DNA from: Spirochaetales bacterium
GTDB lineage: Bacteria > Spirochaetota > Spirochaetia > JAFGXN01
Length of the DNA: 41,206 bases
NCBI GenBank assembly: GCA_016936615.1
Contig: JAFGXN010000115.1
Coordinates: forward strand, 1 to 41,206
Direction of reading: 5' to 3'
Positions 1 to 7,640 of this stretch are shown here, piece after piece. The first letter of the stretch is position 1. Each line of letters opens with the position of its first letter. Under the pieces are notes generated by a model. It was given only the letters and a program-made list of their open reading frames with translations. It was not told the origin of the DNA and did not search any database. A program made the translations under genes and the position numbers.

Positions 1-10
1 AGGAGAATTT

Positions 11-649
11 ATGAAAAAAATTATTTTAGCAGCAATTGTGCCATTTGTATTTAGTTGCCTAAATTTGGAAGAGATGCAGGGGAACATGATGAATATGGCT
101 GAGAAGCAACAAAAAGACTTTAGCTCTTCCATGGAACAAAAACAAGAAAATGCAAAAGAGGAATCAGGAGATGCCGCGAGATACATGTTACCTGAAGATT
201 CACAGACTTTGTATAAAGTTGTTACTGTAAATGCAGATGCAAAATCTATATTTGAAAAAACGAAATTTTTTTTAGAATCATCAATAAAACCTCAAGAGAT
301 TACTGTGGAAGATGACCAATATAAAATGTCTGGAAAAGGATGCATACTTTTAAATATATCATTAAATGTGTTTTCGACATTTGCGACTGCACAAGAGGTC
401 TTTTTTGATTTTACATTTGAAGCACGTGAAAATAGATTCAAGTTCACAATGAAAAACATCTACGTGATGACAGAAAATATTAGCAAAGACTCAGATGGGC
501 ATATTATTTCAAGAGAACCAGCAAAGGTCTTCTTTGCAGAAGAAACACTTGCCCCACTTTGGAAAGTATCAGCGGGTATGCACAAAAAACAGTTTTTTGA
601 AAATATCGTAAAGCAAATTGAAAGCAGTGGGAATAATTCAGACTGGTAA
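11..649 (+). CDS. Putative lipoprotein, unknown function
   Basis: The 212-residue product begins with a short charged N-terminus and a hydrophobic stretch ending in a lipobox (VFSC, Cys16), so it is probably exported and lipidated. A strong AGGAG site lies at 1-5, right at the window edge. Residues 20-60 are Gln/Glu/Lys/Met-rich, probably helical and linker-like. The rest is a mixed alpha/beta domain I do not recognise, with no catalytic motif. It ends in a clean intrinsic terminator (654-695), so it is not cotranscribed with the downstream Cys-rich gene. Upstream context is cut off. The lipoprotein call is firm; the function is unknown. Confidence 0.75.
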   Translation: MKKIILAAIVPFVFSCLNLEEMQGNMMNMAEKQQKDFSSSMEQKQENAKEESGDAARYMLPEDSQTLYKVVTVNADAKSIFEKTKFFLESSIKPQEITVEDDQYKMSGKGCILLNISLNVFSTFATAQEVFFDFTFEARENRFKFTMKNIYVMTENISKDSDGHIISREPAKVFFAEETLAPLWKVSAGMHKKQFFENIVKQIESSGNNSDW

Positions 650-653
650 AGCA

Positions 654-695
654 AAAGAGGTTGACTTTGAACAAGATCAACCTCTTTACTTTTTT
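654..695 (+). terminator. Intrinsic terminator after lipoprotein gene
   Basis: Perfect 11-bp stem AAAGAGGTTGA (654-664) / TCAACCTCTTT (677-687) with a 12-base loop, followed by a T-run at 690-695. It starts right after the lipoprotein stop codon. It also shows that the open frame beginning at 661 is not a real start for the next gene. Confidence 0.9.
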
Positions 696-747
696 ACACA
701 AAAAAAGTAATATATGGCTATCTAATCTTCTTCGTAGAGGCATAAAC

Positions 748-1092
748 ATGGTAGATACAGCAAAAAATTTTTTCTTAGGTAAAAACGGGTTTCCCCGCAA
801 GAATTGTGCAGAATCAGTAAAGGGAGCTTTTGAGACTAAAAAGGGAGAGACTCAGCTTAATCTAGGTGATTGTGGTAGCGGAAGAGCGCCAGAAGGGCTT
901 TGCGGTGCATGCTATGCAACATATGCAATTATAAATTCATCTGACAGGAACCAAGCAGCAGCCTTCCTAGATCACTTTAGGCGTCAAGCAGGCTCTGTAA
1001 AGTGTTCTGATATTCGAAGCGCTAGAATAACATCATGTATTCGATGTGTAGAAATTGCTACAGAATTTCTTGAAGAGAAGATTGACGCTTAA
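748..1092 (+). CDS. C_GCAxxG_C_C-type small redox protein
   Basis: A 114-residue Cys-rich protein. The start at 748 is chosen because GTAGAGG precedes it by about 7 bases; the open frame reaches back to 661, but that start lies inside the upstream terminator. Motifs match the C_GCAxxG_C_C family (putative redox-active proteins): an N-terminal NCAESV, a central GLCGACYA, then a Cys and a closing CIRCVEIATEFLE helix. Members are thought to bind metal or run thiol redox chemistry, and no reaction is established that I can name. It sits between a lipoprotein gene and the nickel/cobalt transporter. A weak A/T stem (1092-1099 with 1120-1127) follows it and overlaps the transporter promoter. A link to metal handling is inference only. 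Confidence 0.7.
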   Translation: MVDTAKNFFLGKNGFPRKNCAESVKGAFETKKGETQLNLGDCGSGRAPEGLCGACYATYAIINSSDRNQAAAFLDHFRRQAGSVKCSDIRSARITSCIRCVEIATEFLEEKIDA

Positions 1093-1108
1093 AAATAGAC
1101 TAAACATA

Positions 1109-1137
1109 TTGTACTAATCTCTATTTTGATATAAAAT
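1109..1137 (+). promoter_or_regulatory. Predicted promoter of nikMN-cbiQO
   Basis: -35 TTGTAC (1109-1114), 17-bp spacer, -10 TAAAAT (1132-1137). The expected start at about 1144 is some 15 bases before the nikM ATG, leaving just room for the GGGGG ribosome site at 1148-1152. The -10 lies exactly in the centre of the palindrome at 1121-1148, so a bound repressor would block it. Confidence 0.6.
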
Positions 1138-1148
1138 TATCAATATAG
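1121..1148. promoter_or_regulatory. 28-bp palindromic operator over the -10
   Basis: Half-sites CTATTTTGATA (1121-1131) and TATCAATATAG (1138-1148) are inverted repeats matching at 10 of 11 positions, separated by the -10 hexamer TAAAAT. Placement is typical of a repressor site. The core GATA-N6-TATC recurs in the hypB promoter region (7679-7692). The cognate regulator is not in the window; a nickel-sensing repressor is an inference. Confidence 0.6.
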
Positions 1149-1158
1149 GGGGATAGAA

Positions 1159-1839
1159 ATGCATATACCAGATGGATATCTTGGTCTAGAGACATGCGCT
1201 GTAGGCTATGCAGCCATGATTCCAATATGGGGAATTGCCTCATACAAAGTAAAAAAAAATCTTAAAGCTAAGCAGGTTCCGCTTCTCGCAATTGGTGCAG
1301 CATTCAGCTTTGTAATCATGATGTTTAATATTCCAATTCCAGGAGGAACCACAGGACACGCTGTGGGAGCAGTCCTTGTAGCAATTTTACTAGGTCCTTG
1401 GGCATCAACTATCGCAATAAGCGTTGCACTTATAATTCAATCACTGCTTTTTGGAGACGGAGGAATCCTCGCTATTGGAGCAAACTGCTTTAATATCGCA
1501 TTTGTCATGTCTTTTTCTGGATATGGAATATACAAGCTTATTAGTGGCAAATCAAGTGCAACATCATTAAGGCGCCTTGTTGCAGCAGGAATTGCTGCAT
1601 TTCTAGGGCTAACGCTAGCAGCCTTCACAACAAGCATAATGTTTGGAATACAACCACTGCTGCATCAAACAGAGAGTGGCCAATTTCTCTACAGTCCATA
1701 CGGACTAAAAATTGCTATTCCTGCGATGGTTGGAGAACATCTGCTAATTTTTGGATGGGTAGAACTTATTGTTACAGTTCTTGTCGTAAAATTTCTACAG
1801 AAGCAGGAGCCAGAGATGATCCTGCCAGCCGGAGAATAG
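1159..1839 (+). CDS. nikM: Nickel/cobalt ECF transporter substrate-binding membrane protein (NikM/CbiM)
   Basis: The 226-residue product starts with MHIPDGYL, the hallmark N-terminus of CbiM/NikM proteins, where the amino group and His2 take part in metal coordination. It has about six hydrophobic helices, including the conserved PGGTTGHAVGA segment around residues 60-70, where a second conserved His lies. It forms the S component of an ECF-type importer with the N, Q and O proteins encoded next. Sequence alone does not separate cobalt from nickel. The adjacent hypA and hypB genes, and the absence of any cobalamin biosynthesis gene here, favour nickel. The start is fixed by the MHIPDGYL motif and a GGGGG site. 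Confidence 0.88.
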   Translation: MHIPDGYLGLETCAVGYAAMIPIWGIASYKVKKNLKAKQVPLLAIGAAFSFVIMMFNIPIPGGTTGHAVGAVLVAILLGPWASTIAISVALIIQSLLFGDGGILAIGANCFNIAFVMSFSGYGIYKLISGKSSATSLRRLVAAGIAAFLGLTLAAFTTSIMFGIQPLLHQTESGQFLYSPYGLKIAIPAMVGEHLLIFGWVELIVTVLVVKFLQKQEPEMILPAGE

Positions 1840-1842
1840 CCT

Positions 1843-2193
1843 ATGACAACTATAAAAAAACTGAGCATTGGATTGATTGTACTTGCTATTCTGACACCGA
1901 TTGGATTATGGCTTCCAACACAATTCAAGGCTGGAGATGCCTGGGGCGAATGGGGAACGGAATATTTTGAAGAAGAGCTAGGATATATTCCTGAAAAGAT
2001 GCAGGAGACTGCTGAATTATGGAATGCGCCAATGCCAGACTATGCTTTTGCGACAGAAGATGAAGCCTCAACGACTATGACAGTTTTCTCATATATTTTG
2101 TCTGCTATAATTGGAATTATAATCTGTTTTGGGTTAGTCTTCTTTTTAGGATGGATTCTATCAAAAAAGAAAAGAACCAAGAGCGATGTTTAA
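1843..2193 (+). CDS. nikN: PDGLE-domain NikN/CbiN-like transporter subunit
   Basis: A 116-residue protein with an N-terminal membrane helix (residues 5-25), an extracytoplasmic loop and a second helix (about 85-107) followed by a basic tail. The loop carries GDAWGEWG, GYIPEKM and a WNAPMPDYAF segment, as in the small PDGLE subunit found with, or fused to, CbiM-type transporters. In ECF nickel/cobalt importers the small subunit helps load or gate the metal site of the M protein. It begins 3 bases after nikM, with its ribosome site inside the nikM 3' end, so the two are translationally coupled. Confidence 0.75.
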   Translation: MTTIKKLSIGLIVLAILTPIGLWLPTQFKAGDAWGEWGTEYFEEELGYIPEKMQETAELWNAPMPDYAFATEDEASTTMTVFSYILSAIIGIIICFGLVFFLGWILSKKKRTKSDV

Positions 2194-3038
2194 GTTTGAG
2201 AAGAGCTAATACTTTTCTTGGAAAAACCTTGTTAGACATTGTAAAGATGCTCCAAGCATCAGTGTCTAGCGAGGCTACCGCCGCAAAGGCTGGGGTTCTC
2301 CAGAGATGTGACCCTAGATTTAAGCTAATTTCATGCCTCATCATGCTAGTTGCAGTTGTTCTAACAAGAGAAATAATCGTCCTTTTAGCTTTCTACAGCA
2401 TCATACTTCTTGCAGCAATTGTCTCAAAGGTTAAATTAGGTTTTTTCTTAAAAAGAACACTTCTATTTATTCCTCTATTTTCGCTATTCATTGTTTTACC
2501 AGCAATCTTTGAAGCTGTAACCCCTGGAGATATTGTCGTTAGATTAAATTTTTTCACAAAAGAAATAGGAATAACCCGACAAGGGTTGCTCTCCGCAGCA
2601 ATTCTTCTTACTAGAATTATCGATTGTGTCTCGCTCTCAGTACTTCTGATGCTAACAACTAGGCATAATGTGTTGCTAAAAACTCTGAGAATATTCAAGC
2701 TTCCTTCTGTCTTTGTCATGACGCTTGGAATGGCTCACCGCTATATCTATCTACTGCTTGAAATGGTCTACAATTCCTTTACTGCGATAAAAAGCCGTGT
2801 TGGTATTGTAAAATCAGCTAGAACAGGGAGACGAATAATCGGACTCCACATGGGGCATCTCTGGCTAAAATCCTACAAGATGCAAAATCAGGTCTACGAC
2901 GCGATGGTTTCTCGAGGATACACTGGAGAGCCAAAGACTCTCGACGATTTTAAATCTCATCCGCGCGACTTTTTTTTACTTGTTTTTTCTATTATAATAC
3001 TGGCAGGAGTGATATGTCTGAACCAATTTTTAAACTAA
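2151..3038 (+). CDS. cbiQ: ECF transporter transmembrane (T) component CbiQ/NikQ
   Basis: A CbiQ-family membrane protein of up to 295 residues. From about residue 50 it shows the usual DPRFKL entry into a cluster of hydrophobic helices, the cytoplasmic helical region around residues 185-250, and the MVSRGY segment that couples to the ATPase (the SRG motif of T components). It links NikM to the ATPase. The start is uncertain. The longest frame overlaps nikN by 43 bases without a good ribosome site. A TTG at 2196 and an ATG at 2247 are alternatives, and none has a strong Shine-Dalgarno. The N-terminal 45 residues look unlike the family and may not be translated. Confidence 0.85.
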   Translation: MDSIKKEKNQERCLSLRRANTFLGKTLLDIVKMLQASVSSEATAAKAGVLQRCDPRFKLISCLIMLVAVVLTREIIVLLAFYSIILLAAIVSKVKLGFFLKRTLLFIPLFSLFIVLPAIFEAVTPGDIVVRLNFFTKEIGITRQGLLSAAILLTRIIDCVSLSVLLMLTTRHNVLLKTLRIFKLPSVFVMTLGMAHRYIYLLLEMVYNSFTAIKSRVGIVKSARTGRRIIGLHMGHLWLKSYKMQNQVYDAMVSRGYTGEPKTLDDFKSHPRDFFLLVFSIIILAGVICLNQFLN

Positions 3039-3790
3039 CCAATATAAACTACTCATACCCTGGGAATTTCCCTGCACTGAAAGATATAAATCTAGAGATT
3101 TTTAAGCAGGAAAAAGTCGCACTTATCGGAGCAAATGGAACTGGAAAATCCACGCTGCTAACCTTGCTTGACGCTCTGATATTTGCTCAAAGCGGTGAGT
3201 TCTCTGCTTTCGGCAAGACAATAACCGAAAAGGCTCTAGACAAGGCTGTAAATCAACTTGAATTCAGGAAAAGGGTCGGTTTTGTCTTCCAAAATCCTGA
3301 TGTCCAGCTTTTTTGTCAAACTGTGAAAGAAGATATACTTTTTGGGCCATTACAGCTTGGAATAGAAAAAAAAATTATGCTTGAACGTTTTGAGACTATT
3401 GCAGAAAAGCTAAGAATTAAACACTTGATTGATCGCTCTCCTAACAGGCTGAGCATTGGTGAAAAGAAAAAAGTTGCAATTGCGTCTGTGCTAATTATTG
3501 AGCCGGAGGTTCTGATTCTGGACGAACCTACAGCTGGGTTAGACCCGCAGACAACACGAGATATTATAGACGCACTAGAACGCGAGAATCAAGCAGGCAA
3601 AACAATTATCATGGCAACACATGACTTGCACATTGTCGAGGAGATTGCAGACCTAGTTCATGTCTTCGGCGGTGAGAAGAGTATCATTCGAAGCGGGGAT
3701 GTTGCTGAAATTATGAAAGATCACGACTTTTTACAAAAAAACAATCTAATGCATGTACATGTCCACCGACACATTCATAAAGATAATTAA
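3014..3790 (+). CDS. cbiO: ECF transporter ATPase CbiO/NikO with His-rich tail
   Basis: A 258-residue ABC ATPase energising metal uptake. It shows Walker A GANGTGKS (residues 39-46), a Q-loop in FVFQNPD, the family-typical signature LSIGEKK, Walker B VLILDEPTAGLD and a switch-region MATHDLH. Length and motif set match CbiO/NikO. It overlaps cbiQ by 25 bases, with AGGAG ahead of the ATG. The last residues are His-rich (HVHVHRHIH), a plausible metal-binding tail; the HypB here lacks the poly-His stretch seen in some homologues. The stop codon interlocks with that of hypA on the other strand through a shared TTAA. Confidence 0.9.
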   Translation: MSEPIFKLTNINYSYPGNFPALKDINLEIFKQEKVALIGANGTGKSTLLTLLDALIFAQSGEFSAFGKTITEKALDKAVNQLEFRKRVGFVFQNPDVQLFCQTVKEDILFGPLQLGIEKKIMLERFETIAEKLRIKHLIDRSPNRLSIGEKKKVAIASVLIIEPEVLILDEPTAGLDPQTTRDIIDALERENQAGKTIIMATHDLHIVEEIADLVHVFGGEKSIIRSGDVAEIMKDHDFLQKNNLMHVHVHRHIHKDN

Positions 3791-4128
3791 CAAGCAATAA
3801 CCTCTTTTATCATAAACTCGTGTCCGCTTATAACTTCAAATTTTCTACTTTTACAGTGAGTACACTTCCCTTTTCCTTCTATAATATTAAAAACCTTGTT
3901 GCATTTTTGACAGATACCATTCCCTGGAAGAATATCGACCCGAAGATTTGTTCCATCTAGCATTGTACCATCAACTGCTGCGGGATAACACTCTTTAATA
4001 TACTGAGGAACAATCTCAGATAACTCTCCAATCTGCAAGACCAAGGTATCAATTTTTTCTAAATTATTCTTTCTTGCAAAATCCTCAACAGTTTTAACTA
4101 CTTCAACTAGAATTCCTAACTCATGCAT
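3787..4128 (-). CDS. hypA: HypA nickel metallochaperone
   Basis: A 113-residue HypA/HybF-family protein. It begins MHELGI, where the N-terminal Met-His-Glu provides the nickel site, and carries a structural zinc site built from two CxxC motifs (Cys73/Cys76 and Cys89/Cys92). HypA delivers nickel, with the GTPase HypB, to NiFe hydrogenase or in some organisms to urease. GAGGAG precedes the ATG. The gene lies downstream of the Fe-S oxidoreductase, but a strong terminator (4153-4179) separates them, so hypA may depend on read-through or its own promoter. No hydrogenase structural gene is in the window. Confidence 0.92.
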   Translation of the reverse strand: MHELGILVEVVKTVEDFARKNNLEKIDTLVLQIGELSEIVPQYIKECYPAAVDGTMLDGTNLRVDILPGNGICQKCNKVFNIIEGKGKCTHCKSRKFEVISGHEFMIKEVIAC

Positions 4129-4152
4129 ACTCTCTCCTCTCTAACAAAGTTT

Positions 4153-4179
4153 AAAAAACCGGGGAAAGCTCCCCGGTTT
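4153..4179 (-). terminator. Intrinsic terminator between the Fe-S oxidoreductase gene and hypA
   Basis: A 9-bp GC-rich stem (4156-4164 AAACCGGGG / 4171-4179 CCCCGGTTT) with a 6-base loop. On the minus strand it is followed by a T6 run (plus A-run 4153-4158). It lies in the 60-base gap between the oxidoreductase stop and the hypA start. Confidence 0.88.
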
Positions 4180-4188
4180 CAGAATCAA

Positions 4189-6879
4189 TTAAGCTCTAGT
4201 AAAAGCAGCTTTTACCTTTTTAAAAGGTTTCAACATCGCTAATCTTAGCTTTCGCTTAATCATATACTTAACAACAGCAGGTTTCATCTGACTTAACTCA
4301 GCCCCTGCAGAATCATATTTTCTAACAAGCTTGATAGCATCAAACTTACATTTTGTTGTACAAGAACCACAACCTAAACACATAAACTCATCAACAACAA
4401 CAGCTCCACAACCAAGACATCTCTCTGTCTCTTTCTTAACCTGCTCTTCTGTCAATGTTCCTCTTAGGTCGTGGAAAGTCTCTTTAGATTTCTCGCCAGG
4501 AACATGCTCAGTTCGCTGTCTTGGAGTAGTATCATAACCTTCGATAAGAATATTCTCCTTGTCAAAAGCCTTATAATCTCTCTTAATTCTTCCAAAGACA
4601 AGACTCTGTCCGTTCTGAACAAATCTGTGGATAGAGATTGCGCCCTCTTTTCCTAATGCAATTGCATCAATTGCAAACTTAGGACCGATAACAGCATCAC
4701 CACCAGCAAAGATATCAGCTTCATCTGTCTGAAATGTTGTCATATCTGCAATAATTGTATTATTTGGATTTAGCTTAACTTTACTTCCTTCAAGAAGCTT
4801 ACCCCAATCCATAGCCTGTCCGACAGAGATCAAAACATTATCTGTCTCAACAATCTTTGTCTGAGCCTCATCGAATTTAGGACTAAATCTTCCGTTCTCA
4901 TCAAATACTGATAGACACTTCTTGAATTCAACGCCAACAACCTTGCCATTCTCAACAACTACTCGTTTAGGTCCCCAAGAATTATCAATAACAATTCCCT
5001 CTTCAAGAGCTTCATCAATCTCTTCCTGAAGTGCAGGCATCTGCTCTCGAGACTCAAGACAGAACATCGAAACTTCTGAAGAACCAACTCTAACAGCAGT
5101 TCTTGCTACATCGATTGCTACATTTCCACCACCGATAACGATTGTTCGACCGTCAAGCTTAGTCTTATCTCCAAGATTTACATCTCTCAAGAAATCAACA
5201 CCAGTGATAACACCTTCAGCATCCTCACCTTCGATGTTAAGTTTTCTTCCAGCCTGAGCTCCAATTGCTAGATAAAAGGCTTTAAACCCTTGTTCTCTCA
5301 ATTCTTTAAGAGTTACATCTTTTCCAACTTCCACGCCAGTCTTAAATTCAACACCAAGATCTCGCAATACATCAATTTCAGCATTAACAACATCTTTTTC
5401 CAATCTATAAGAAGGAATTCCAAGTGTCATCATACCACCAAGCGCTTTCTGCTTCTCAAATACTGTTACCTTGTATCCATCAATAGCTAGGTAAAAAGCA
5501 CATGAAAGACCTGCAGGTCCAGCACCTACGATAGCAATTGGCTTGCCATAATCATGGCGTTTCTTAGGAACATATCTAGTCTCGGCATTTAAATCTTGCT
5601 CAGCAATAAATTTCTTAATATCATCAATCGCGATTGGATCATCAATATCACCACGAGTACAAGCTGACTCACATTTTCGAGGACAAATTCTACCACAAAT
5701 CGCAGGAAATGGGTTCTCGTGCTTAATCAGCTCAAGAGCCTCTTTATATTTTCCTTGAGATGCAAGCTTGATATAACCTTGGATTCCAATGTGGGCAGGA
5801 CACTCAGCCTTACAAGGGCTTGTTCCGGAATCAAGAACAACCTTTTTGTTTGTTCTATATTCATAGTTCCATTTATCTGGACCCCATTCGTTGTTATAAG
5901 GAGTCTCTCTTTTTTTCTTCTTCTCTGGAGTAGTTGAGCAGAGTTTCTGACCAAGTTTAAGAGCATTTGGTGGACAAGTCTCAACACACTCACCACAAGC
6001 GACACACTTCTCAGTGTCAACTGTAGCCACGTAATTAGATCTCATCATATCAGGATTATTCCACATACCAGCTAATCGATAAGCAAAACATCCACAGCCA
6101 CAGCAGTTACAGATTGCGTGGGTCTTGCCAGGTCCGTCAGTATTTGGGATAGAGTGAACAAGTCCATTCTCTTCAGCCTTCTTAATAATCTCAAAGGCTT
6201 CTTCACGAGTAATCTCTCGACCTCGACCTGTTCTGATATAGTATTCTGCAGCATGATCCATCTGAATACACATATCTTCTTTCAAGTGACCACAACCTTC
6301 ACCCATTGCCTCTCTTGATGTTCGACAAGAACAATCAGAGACTGAGAATCTGTGCGCCGCGTTCAAATACCCAGAAACCTCTTCATACGAAGCCTTCTTT
6401 GTCGCACCGTCAATTGCAGTTTCAATTGGAATAACACGCATAGGACCAAATCCAACAGGGAAATTTCCAGCTGTCAAAGGACCACGTCTTTTTCCATAAG
6501 CATCAAAAGCTTCCGCAAGCTGAGGATACTTCTTAACATTTTCTTTATTGTTGACAATCATCTCCATATGCCCAGGAACCCAGATCTCAAGCCAATACTT
6601 ATCAACACCATCAATCTCCTGCACTAGAGAAGCCCCGGCAACAGCCAACTCCCAAAGCAATTTTGCAGTCTCTTCTACAGATTTACCACATTTAACTGCA
6701 ACTTCAGCAGCACTCTGTGGTTGCCTTAGCTCAAGGCACATCGCAACATCAGCCATGTCATCTGTAACAATCGGCTCAAGGATCTTATACTCAGGATACT
6801 CTGGTTTAATCTCCATCTTTGAACCACGCTTAACCCGGCTAATCTTATTTGCCAAGTCTAAAATCTTTTCATTCGCCAT
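4189..6879 (-). CDS. Large Fe-S/FAD NAD(P)H oxidoreductase, GltD-like
   Basis: An 896-residue cytoplasmic electron-transfer protein. The start at 6879 (MANEKIL) is chosen for its GGGAG site 8 bases upstream. Domain order: an N-terminal winged-helix-like segment (about 40-110); a Cys-rich Fe-S region with CSCR near 183 and CNCCGCGC near 258; a ferredoxin motif CVACGECVETCP (292-303); a GltD-type Fe-S linker domain (about 345-425); an FAD-binding GAGPAGL (452-458); an NAD(P)-binding GGGNVAIDVA (about 583); and a C-terminal ferredoxin-like CLGCGSC (about 834). The core resembles the glutamate synthase small subunit, but no GltB is present and the Fe-S additions differ, so this is probably an NAD(P)H:ferredoxin-type enzyme. 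The partner is unknown. Its place between hypB and hypA is notable. Confidence 0.8.
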   Translation of the reverse strand: MANEKILDLANKISRVKRGSKMEIKPEYPEYKILEPIVTDDMADVAMCLELRQPQSAAEVAVKCGKSVEETAKLLWELAVAGASLVQEIDGVDKYWLEIWVPGHMEMIVNNKENVKKYPQLAEAFDAYGKRRGPLTAGNFPVGFGPMRVIPIETAIDGATKKASYEEVSGYLNAAHRFSVSDCSCRTSREAMGEGCGHLKEDMCIQMDHAAEYYIRTGRGREITREEAFEIIKKAEENGLVHSIPNTDGPGKTHAICNCCGCGCFAYRLAGMWNNPDMMRSNYVATVDTEKCVACGECVETCPPNALKLGQKLCSTTPEKKKKRETPYNNEWGPDKWNYEYRTNKKVVLDSGTSPCKAECPAHIGIQGYIKLASQGKYKEALELIKHENPFPAICGRICPRKCESACTRGDIDDPIAIDDIKKFIAEQDLNAETRYVPKKRHDYGKPIAIVGAGPAGLSCAFYLAIDGYKVTVFEKQKALGGMMTLGIPSYRLEKDVVNAEIDVLRDLGVEFKTGVEVGKDVTLKELREQGFKAFYLAIGAQAGRKLNIEGEDAEGVITGVDFLRDVNLGDKTKLDGRTIVIGGGNVAIDVARTAVRVGSSEVSMFCLESREQMPALQEEIDEALEEGIVIDNSWGPKRVVVENGKVVGVEFKKCLSVFDENGRFSPKFDEAQTKIVETDNVLISVGQAMDWGKLLEGSKVKLNPNNTIIADMTTFQTDEADIFAGGDAVIGPKFAIDAIALGKEGAISIHRFVQNGQSLVFGRIKRDYKAFDKENILIEGYDTTPRQRTEHVPGEKSKETFHDLRGTLTEEQVKKETERCLGCGAVVVDEFMCLGCGSCTTKCKFDAIKLVRKYDSAGAELSQMKPAVVKYMIKRKLRLAMLKPFKKVKAAFTRA

Positions 6880-6912
6880 AAACATCTCCCATTCTAGCAA
6901 TTTCTGCCAATA

Positions 6913-7581
6913 TTATTTGTTCCAAATCTTTATCTCTTCTCGTAACCAATCAGCCCAGGCCTCAACTCCCTCTCCTGTCTTTGCAGAAATAGGAAAAACC
7001 TTGATATTAGGATTCAATTTCTTCGCTCGCTGAGTAGCTGCCTCTAAATCAAAATCAAAATATTCTGCAGCATCAATTTTATTGATAATCAAAACATCAA
7101 CAGCTCTAAAGATTCCTGGATATTTCAGAGGCTTGTCATCTCCTTCAGGAACACTAAGAATCATAGCATTCTTCGCCGCACCAGTATCAAACTCAGCAGG
7201 ACAAATCAAATTCCCAACATTTTCTAAAACTACAAAATCCAGCCCATCTGTCTCAATCTCCTCAAGACCCTGTCTTGTCATATCTGCATTCAAATGACAC
7301 ATCCCACCAGTATGAAGCTGGATAACCTTAACCCCTGTCTTAGAGATAGTTGTCGCATCAACATCAGAATCAATGTCTGCCTCAATTATTCCAATACTGA
7401 ATTCATCCTTTAAGGCCTCTATAGTTTTAACAAGCGTCGTGGTCTTACCAGAGCCAGGCGACGACATCAGATTAAGTAAAAAAACTTTATCTTCTTTAAG
7501 CTTAGTTCTCAATAAACTAGCCTGAGCATCATTATTCTCATACACACTCTTTTTAATCTCAAAGACCTTAAAACTATCCAT
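6913..7581 (-). CDS. hypB: HypB nickel-insertion GTPase
   Basis: A 222-residue SIMIBI-class GTPase. It has the P-loop SSPGSGKTT (residues 40-48), the metal-site Cys95-His96 in GGMCHL, an NKID base-recognition motif, and EADIDSD near residue 68. It lacks an N-terminal poly-His region. The start at 7581 is preferred because AGGAGG lies 9 bases upstream; the ATG at 7590 touches the ribosome site. It hydrolyses GTP while passing nickel with HypA to a target enzyme. The Fe-S oxidoreductase gene starts 33 bases downstream, in the same operon. The promoter and structured leader upstream are listed separately. Confidence 0.93.
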   Translation of the reverse strand: MDSFKVFEIKKSVYENNDAQASLLRTKLKEDKVFLLNLMSSPGSGKTTTLVKTIEALKDEFSIGIIEADIDSDVDATTISKTGVKVIQLHTGGMCHLNADMTRQGLEEIETDGLDFVVLENVGNLICPAEFDTGAAKNAMILSVPEGDDKPLKYPGIFRAVDVLIINKIDAAEYFDFDLEAATQRAKKLNPNIKVFPISAKTGEGVEAWADWLREEIKIWNK

Positions 7582-7602
7582 AAATGACATCCTCCTAAAA
7601 AA

Positions 7603-7628
7603 AAGCTACATAAATATGTAGTTTTTAT
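7603..7628 (-). promoter_or_regulatory. Terminator-like hairpin in hypB leader
   Basis: On the minus strand CTACATA-TT-TATGTAG (7605-7620 region) forms a hairpin flanked by AAAA, followed by C and a run of about eight T, ending at the AGGAGG site of hypB. A weak AT-rich stem plus U-tract directly before the ribosome site resembles an attenuator, or a stem masking the site. Confidence 0.45.
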
Positions 7629-7640
7629 CATTATACACTC

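Noticed and set aside
661-747. Upstream in-frame extension of the Cys-rich protein
   Set aside because: It begins inside an intrinsic terminator and has no ribosome site; the ATG at 748 has one.
1121-1148. E. coli-type NikR operator
   Set aside because: Half-sites and spacing do not match the known GTATGA-N16-TCATAC form, so no regulator is named.
4189-6879. Glutamate synthase small subunit (gltD)
   Set aside because: GltD-like core, but much longer, with extra N- and C-terminal Fe-S parts and no GltB gene; the exact enzyme is left open.
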